A stretch of DNA of 64,000 nucleotides from Lumbricus terrestris (Eukaryota > Annelida > Clitellata > Crassiclitellata > Lumbricidae), in contig OX457051.1 of the NCBI GenBank assembly GCA_949752735.1, positions 1,172,501-1,236,500 on the forward strand, written 5' to 3'. The first letter of the stretch is position 1. Each line of letters opens with the position of its first letter. This document shows positions 60,027 through 64,000 of this stretch, piece after piece. Below the pieces are notes generated by a model. That model was not told where the DNA came from. It saw only the letters and a list, made by a program, of their open reading frames with translations, and searched no databases. The position numbers and the translations under genes were made by a program.

Positions 60027-60440
60027 TTATTCATTTATTTATCTCAGAAATTTATATAGCGCCTCTTCAAGGTAGGCTACTCAGAAGCGCTCCCGGCCCA
60101 GCCACGGCTAAATAAAACAGTTTTTAGGTTCTTAAGGAACAGAGCGGAGTGACCTCTGGGAATTAAGCGCAGTGTAACAGGGAGACCATTCCAAGCTGTA
60201 GGACCTGCAACAGAGAATGAACGACGCTGCCGGATAGCAGTCCGTGAGCGGGGAACCAGAAGCTCAGCGTGGTTCGCCGATCGAAGGGTGGATCGACGCT
60301 GAACTACCAAGGTGGAACTACAGAGTTCTCGAAGATAGGGTGGGGCTAGTCCTTCAATGCACCGCCTAACCAGCGCACCGACCCTGTATGCAATACGCTG
60401 TGGAGAAGGGAGCCAGTGTAAGATGTCCCGCATATATATA
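60027..60440 (-). pseudogene. L2-like LINE 3' fragment
   Basis: Minus strand reads MRDILHWLPSPQRIAYRVGA, ELLVPRSRTAIRQRRSFSVA and GPTAWNGLPVTLRLIP with a stop, then the tail GGGAGCGCTTCTGAGTAG ... AGAGGCGCTATATAAATTTC and a (AAAT)n-like end. 5'-truncated; the coding part is open. Confidence 0.8.
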
Positions 60441-61040
60441 TTCTAAACAAATTCCGCATTACTATCTATTGTTTGCAAAGAACGATTTATATAATCCCGC
60501 TTTTCAGCACAGTAGTCACACTTTGAACTGCATTATGTTATAATATTAAACTTATTGATTCGTTTGGATTAAACAACACTGCAACTGTGAAAGCTTTCGG
60601 GACAATAATAATAGACGGCCTAGCGAAAATTAAGTTGAAATAATTATGATGATCTCCGAGACGGTTATTTACCAAATTGTTTCTTGTTCAATGTTCCCCA
60701 ATAGGCCGAATACAGTACACAATGCCGTTTAAAGGTATACACAGCTTTTGTTTGGTTTATTCAAGGAACTTAAGTTCAGATACCGCAACTTGTTAAATAC
60801 GGTAGGAAATTAAAAGTCAATATTATTAGCTGTTTCTGCAAAATTCCGGGCAAAGAAAGAACTTTCATTAGTTCCTATAGTGCAGTCCGAAATGGCATTC
60901 GAGAGATGAAAATTAAATAATCTGTCATGGGTAGTTAAAAGTCTGGCGGTCCAGAGAACAGATTTTGCGGTGGAAATAGACTCTATAGTACATGATCTAA
61001 TTTCCAAAGTTCCCCCGCAAGTGCCTGACGTCTGCTACGT
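60441..61040. other. Non-coding stretch, no gene seen
   Basis: AT-rich, no convincing frame, repeat relation or RNA gene. Confidence 0.2.
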
Positions 61041-61262
61041 GTGGGTGGCGCTGGTGCGGTAGTTGATTCTATACCTTGGAGCCGCATGGTTCCAGGTTAG
61101 AATCCACCTCAAGCCGCCACGCATGGATCTTGAGCAAGTCCTTCATTCGTGTGCTTCGGCGTGAAACTCCGACGCAATGTCCGCGTTGTAGTGGGAGGCG
61201 CCTCTGAGTAGAGAAATTGAAAAGGCGCTATAGCAACTACGAGAAATAAATAAATAAATCAT
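61041..61262 (+). repeat. tRNA-derived SINE with LINE-like 3' tail, copy 2
   Basis: Head GTGGGTGGCGCTGGTGCGG and B box-like GGTTAGAATCC; body shares CCTCAAGCCGCC and TTGAGCAAGTCCTT with the copy at 9203. The tail GGAGGCGCCTCTGAGTAG ... AAAAGGCGCTATAGCAAC ends in (AAAT)n. Confidence 0.75.
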
Positions 61263-61505
61263 CCCGTCTGCATCCTGGTGCTGAGATGAGAGGTAACGAA
61301 ATCGCTTAGCTATTTTAAGGAAGCGTTGGAGTTTGATGCGATCACTTGCGGTGGTGTACCCCACCAAGCAGAGAAGCCGCAGAGAAGGCGCCAGATGTTG
61401 ACTCCAGGTTACCTTATGAATGACAGCAGATGGCTGGTCATGGGTCCGAATACTCTGAGAATCTGGAACGACCCTTAGCAGTAAGTTAGTAACCCCAGCC
61501 AACAT
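61263..61505 (-). pseudogene. Possible LINE polymerase remnant
   Basis: Minus strand reads SLRLLCLVGYTTASDRIKLQ and RFLKIAKRFRYLS, loosely like the C-terminal part of LINE polymerases (RLQRFLKRA-type helix). Short and without catalytic motifs. The SINE at 61041 abuts it. Confidence 0.35.
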
Positions 61506-61575
61506 CTAAGTAGATTTAAAATGCACCACGGATGCAAAGTTTTCATTGCAATGATTCTCTTTTCAACCAAATGCA

Positions 61576-61657
61576 CAGGGACGTAACTAGCGTTGGGCCT
61601 GGAGGGGGGGGCTTAAGCCCCCCAAGCACCAAACGAAAAATCCTAGTTACGTTCCTG
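61576..61657. mobile_element. 82-bp hAT MITE
   Basis: TIRs CAGGGACGTAACTAG and the complement of CTAGTTACGTTCCTG (one mismatch). The target duplication CAAATGCA is perfect on both sides (61568-61575, 61658-61665). The centre is a GGGGGGGCTTAAGCCCCCC palindrome. Confidence 0.88.
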
Positions 61658-62289
61658 CAAATGCAGCGGGTGAAGATTAGGTTTTAACTCTGTTTGCAGT
61701 CAATAATTCCAAAATACTGTTTTGCATTTACAACACTGTCCCCTTGCAAATTCTTCGAAGCATTTCACTGCGTTGCTGTCTCGTTTATTATTTTACTCGC
61801 ATAGACATTTACCTGTGGATCTTGAAGGTTGGCCTACCAATAAGGGCAGAAGACCTGTGGCATGTTTCACAAAATTAGTGTTATGAGGATGAACGCATGT
61901 CCATCCGCATAACACAAGGTCACATAAGTCATTCGTCAATGGACCGAGCGACACCGTAACACTCTTCTGCTTTACTTCTGCTTCAATAACATATAGGGGC
62001 CACGTATAACATGGAATAAAATAATTAATGCTGAAGCGTCTAAACGTCAAAAGTTATGATAACGATAATAGGCCTATCCTCGTTTAATTTCAAACTGCAC
62101 TCGACCGGAAATGGTTGATGCGGTCTTCTTTTAAATGAGCGATATATATTTTATTCCTTGTCAATGGCTGTAATTAGCGACCAATGTTATGTAGCAGTTC
62201 ATTATGATCGCTATGATCAGCAGACCATTAATAGAGCACGGGTAAAATATTAATGTATGGTTTCAACCTGCATGGGGCGATGTAGTGTT

Positions 62290-62500
62290 TCAAACGAACG
62301 CTTCAGTCATTCCTTACCATTAGCTGCTATTAATAATTATTATATTGACCTACGTTATGTACCGTATGTCTTCCTGGAGATATCATACAATTAAATTAAT
62401 CGACGAATTTCTTAGCTAGCGGCAGAACATTAGAACATGCGTGAACCATTCGGTGTTTTCAATTATTGTATTATCCAATGATTACCATCATCGTCTCAGC
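62290..62500. repeat. Dispersed repeat, family A copy 3
   Basis: Shares ATCGACGAATTTCTTAGC, AGCGGCAGAACATTAGAACA and the following AATTATTGTATT with the other copies. A further decayed piece (TCAATGGCTGTAATTAGCG) lies at 62162-62260. Confidence 0.45.
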
Positions 62501-62602
62501 AGTTGGGCAGGGCTTCTTCATTCCGTTTAACCCACTGGGTCCCAACCTTATCTGAATTTAGGACCACTTTTCCCTCGCTGGAAAATATGAGGGGCCACTA
62601 GG

Positions 62603-63064
62603 CAGGGCTTTCTTAACGTGCAGTTCTACACAAAATGTGCAGTTGTAGGCGAAACGAATTTGTGCAGTTGTAAAAGTAGTTACATGTATGTGCAGTGCAA
62701 AATTTCCACTGGAAATCATTAGTAAAAAGTTTATTGCAGGTCGGTTTACAACGGAAGAAGAAGGACATGTGCAGAGAAAAGTAAGCAGGAAGGTGAAATA
62801 AAACAATTTTGAAGTTGATGACTTAAAAAGGTCATCAGTTTTTCCGTCGCCGACTTGTGATATTTCTGGCAAAAACCTGGAACAAATTTCTGAACAAAAG
62901 TCTAAAAAATAATCAAATAAATAAAAAAGATCATCAGTTTTTTGTCGCAGACTTGCGACATTCTTGTGAAAATTTTCAGAAACGACGAAAATATTTTCGC
63001 CGATAAAGGCGCACAAAAAACTTCCTGGTTGTGCAGTTCTGCCAATTTATTTTTAAAAGCCCTG
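62603..63064. mobile_element. 462-bp hAT MITE
   Basis: TIR CAGGGCTTT at 62603 and AAAGCCCTG ending at 63064. Perfect 8-bp target duplication CCACTAGG (62595-62602, 63065-63072). Sub-terminal GTGCAGTTCT occurs near both ends. No transposase; the minus-strand open frame inside is spurious. Confidence 0.9.
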
Positions 63065-63200
63065 CCACTAGGAGTTCAGAGTTAGCCTACAACATGGAGA
63101 AAATAATCGAAGTAGTAGCCTATAGAGCGAATCTGATACATTTATCGGTTTATTTTAAAGCTGTTTTTACTATAAATTGACTTTAAAACACAGACCCATG

Positions 63201-63249
63201 TGCTCTGTGAACCAGCTCTCTTCCGGCGTGTCGAAAGTCCTAAGATTGG
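63201..63249 (+). pseudogene. Relic of DEG/ENaC exon 7
   Basis: About 48 bp aligns with 59215-59262 at roughly 80% (shared CCAGCTCT, TTCC, GCGTGTC, AAAGTC, TAAGAT). It ends where a tRNA-like sequence begins. It suggests a second, lost or distant channel copy downstream. Confidence 0.5.
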
Positions 63250-63333
63250 GGTCCGTAGCTCAGTTGAGAGAGCGATGGTCGATAAACTGAGTAGTCATTA
63301 TCGCGGTCTGGGTTCAAGCCTCGCTCAGGGCAA
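63248..63333 (+). repeat. tRNA-like sequence (SINE head or tRNA pseudogene)
   Basis: GTAGCTCAGTTGAGAGAGCG is a good A box and D arm; GGTTCAAGCCTC is B box-like. The 86-base span has an extended variable part and the acceptor ends (GGGGTCC, TCAGGGC) do not pair well. Read as tRNA-derived rather than functional. Confidence 0.5.
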
Positions 63334-63759
63334 AAATATCATTTGAATTTTCTGTCACCTGCCAGTGGCGCTTTCTGTTGTGTTGTTTGCCTCGGTCTGT
63401 TGAGTGAAAATAAGCCCTCCCTCTCCTGGCTTGGCCGTACCAGAAGCGCTCCAGCACTTAGCGTTAAGCTACCGAACCTGCCGTGTAGCCGACTTGCGTG
63501 TCGTGCGAAGCGGGCCGTATTTCGTGTAACTTTTATCTGTAATCGTTATGTCAGATTGAATGTCAATAAACGAAGATCAATATAAGATCTAAGCTTATTG
63601 GTCGCTTCCGGCGAGTAGGCTATATAGTAGAAGAATTTTAGTAGAAAAAACATCAATCGACTCAATAAATTTTCAGAAGCTAGAGACTTGGCACAAGTTG
63701 TTAGGTACACCCCACTGATGAAAATACCAAAAGTCCCCATAAATCCGTGCTGTGCTCGA

Positions 63760-63783
63760 GCCGCCATCTTGGAAAATGGCGGC
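63760..63783. repeat. 8-bp perfect inverted repeat around GCCGCCATCTTGG
   Basis: GCCGCCAT and ATGGCGGC form a hairpin with an 8-base loop. The left arm plus loop matches the YY1-type word GCCGCCATCTTGG. Probably part of a repeat; function unknown. Confidence 0.4.
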
Positions 63784-64000
63784 CCAAAATCAGTTTTCCG
63801 GCAGTAGCTCCCGAACAGTTACAGCTACTACAAAATATATAATGGCAAAAATGATCCTTATTGAACGATAAATACGTTTGGTATATAACATTTCCTTCTA
63901 GGATTAAAAATAAAAAAGTTACGTATAATAATGTAGTTACTATATGTATAGCAATGCGACGTACGAAGTTTTATGGCGGGAAGAACAAACGCTGTGCTGT

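Noticed and set aside
62558..63016. 152-codon minus-strand frame
   Set aside because: It lies almost wholly inside the 462-bp hAT MITE and has no recognisable domain.
1..64000. CRISPR arrays, operons, ribosome-binding sites or bacterial insertion sequences
   Set aside because: Introns, LINEs, SINEs and hAT elements show the DNA is eukaryotic; the tandem arrays lack regular spacers.

Overview
The window reads as nuclear DNA of a marine invertebrate, most likely a deuterostome and possibly an echinoderm. It has spliceosomal introns with GT-AG borders, a DEG/ENaC (ASIC-like) channel gene, tRNA-derived SINEs, L2/CR1-like LINEs, hAT MITEs and many (TAA)n microsatellites. It also holds an LTR element of the Gmr1 type, a group reported from deuterostomes. 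The species assignment is inference.

Layout. 1-2435: 3' part of a zinc-finger/transposase-like gene, open at the window edge. 2877-6802: eight exons of a SAM-domain (SAMD3-like) gene whose splice phases fit throughout. 6803-21854: gene-poor DNA with LINE relics, SINEs, hAT MITEs, minisatellites, an orphan copy of a DEG/ENaC exon (16114-16274), an L2-like LINE (minus) and a 5'-truncated restriction-like-endonuclease LINE (plus). 21855-59652: one DEG/ENaC gene on the plus strand. I traced seven exons (21855-22446, 27050-27207, 29018-29105, 44115-44227, 45914-46012, 46331-46460, 59204-59652). Joined they give 1629 nt, 542 codons plus stop, with no frame break. 59653-64000: LINE and SINE relics, two hAT MITEs with exact target duplications and a relic of the last DEG/ENaC exon.

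The channel introns carry most of the mobile DNA. Intron 1 holds a nearly intact LINE with a C-terminal PD-(D/E)XK-like nuclease, set between (TAA)n tracts. Intron 3 (15 kb) holds a decayed compact element of about 8 kb (32888-41076). Its genes are a Cys-rich protein, a SAP / family B DNA polymerase / SF1 helicase / HNH polyprotein, a retroviral-type integrase on the opposite strand, and several small proteins, two with C-terminal membrane anchors that converge tail to tail. It recalls Polintons, but the fusion and small size are not those of a standard Polinton; I regard it as the most interesting object here. Intron 6 holds a 2.2-kb GTTCC-rich satellite, a 1.16-kb hAT element and a 7.4-kb Gmr1-like LTR element with apparently identical 588-bp LTRs.

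Main system-level points: (1) the compact polymerase-helicase-nuclease element; (2) integrase placed before reverse transcriptase in an otherwise Ty3-like element; (3) a LINE family whose copies sit in (TAA)n and end in a conserved 3' hairpin; (4) SINEs sharing the 3' hairpin tail of the resident L2-like LINE; (5) a channel gene with unusual residues at its gating and selectivity positions, accompanied by partial exon duplicates.
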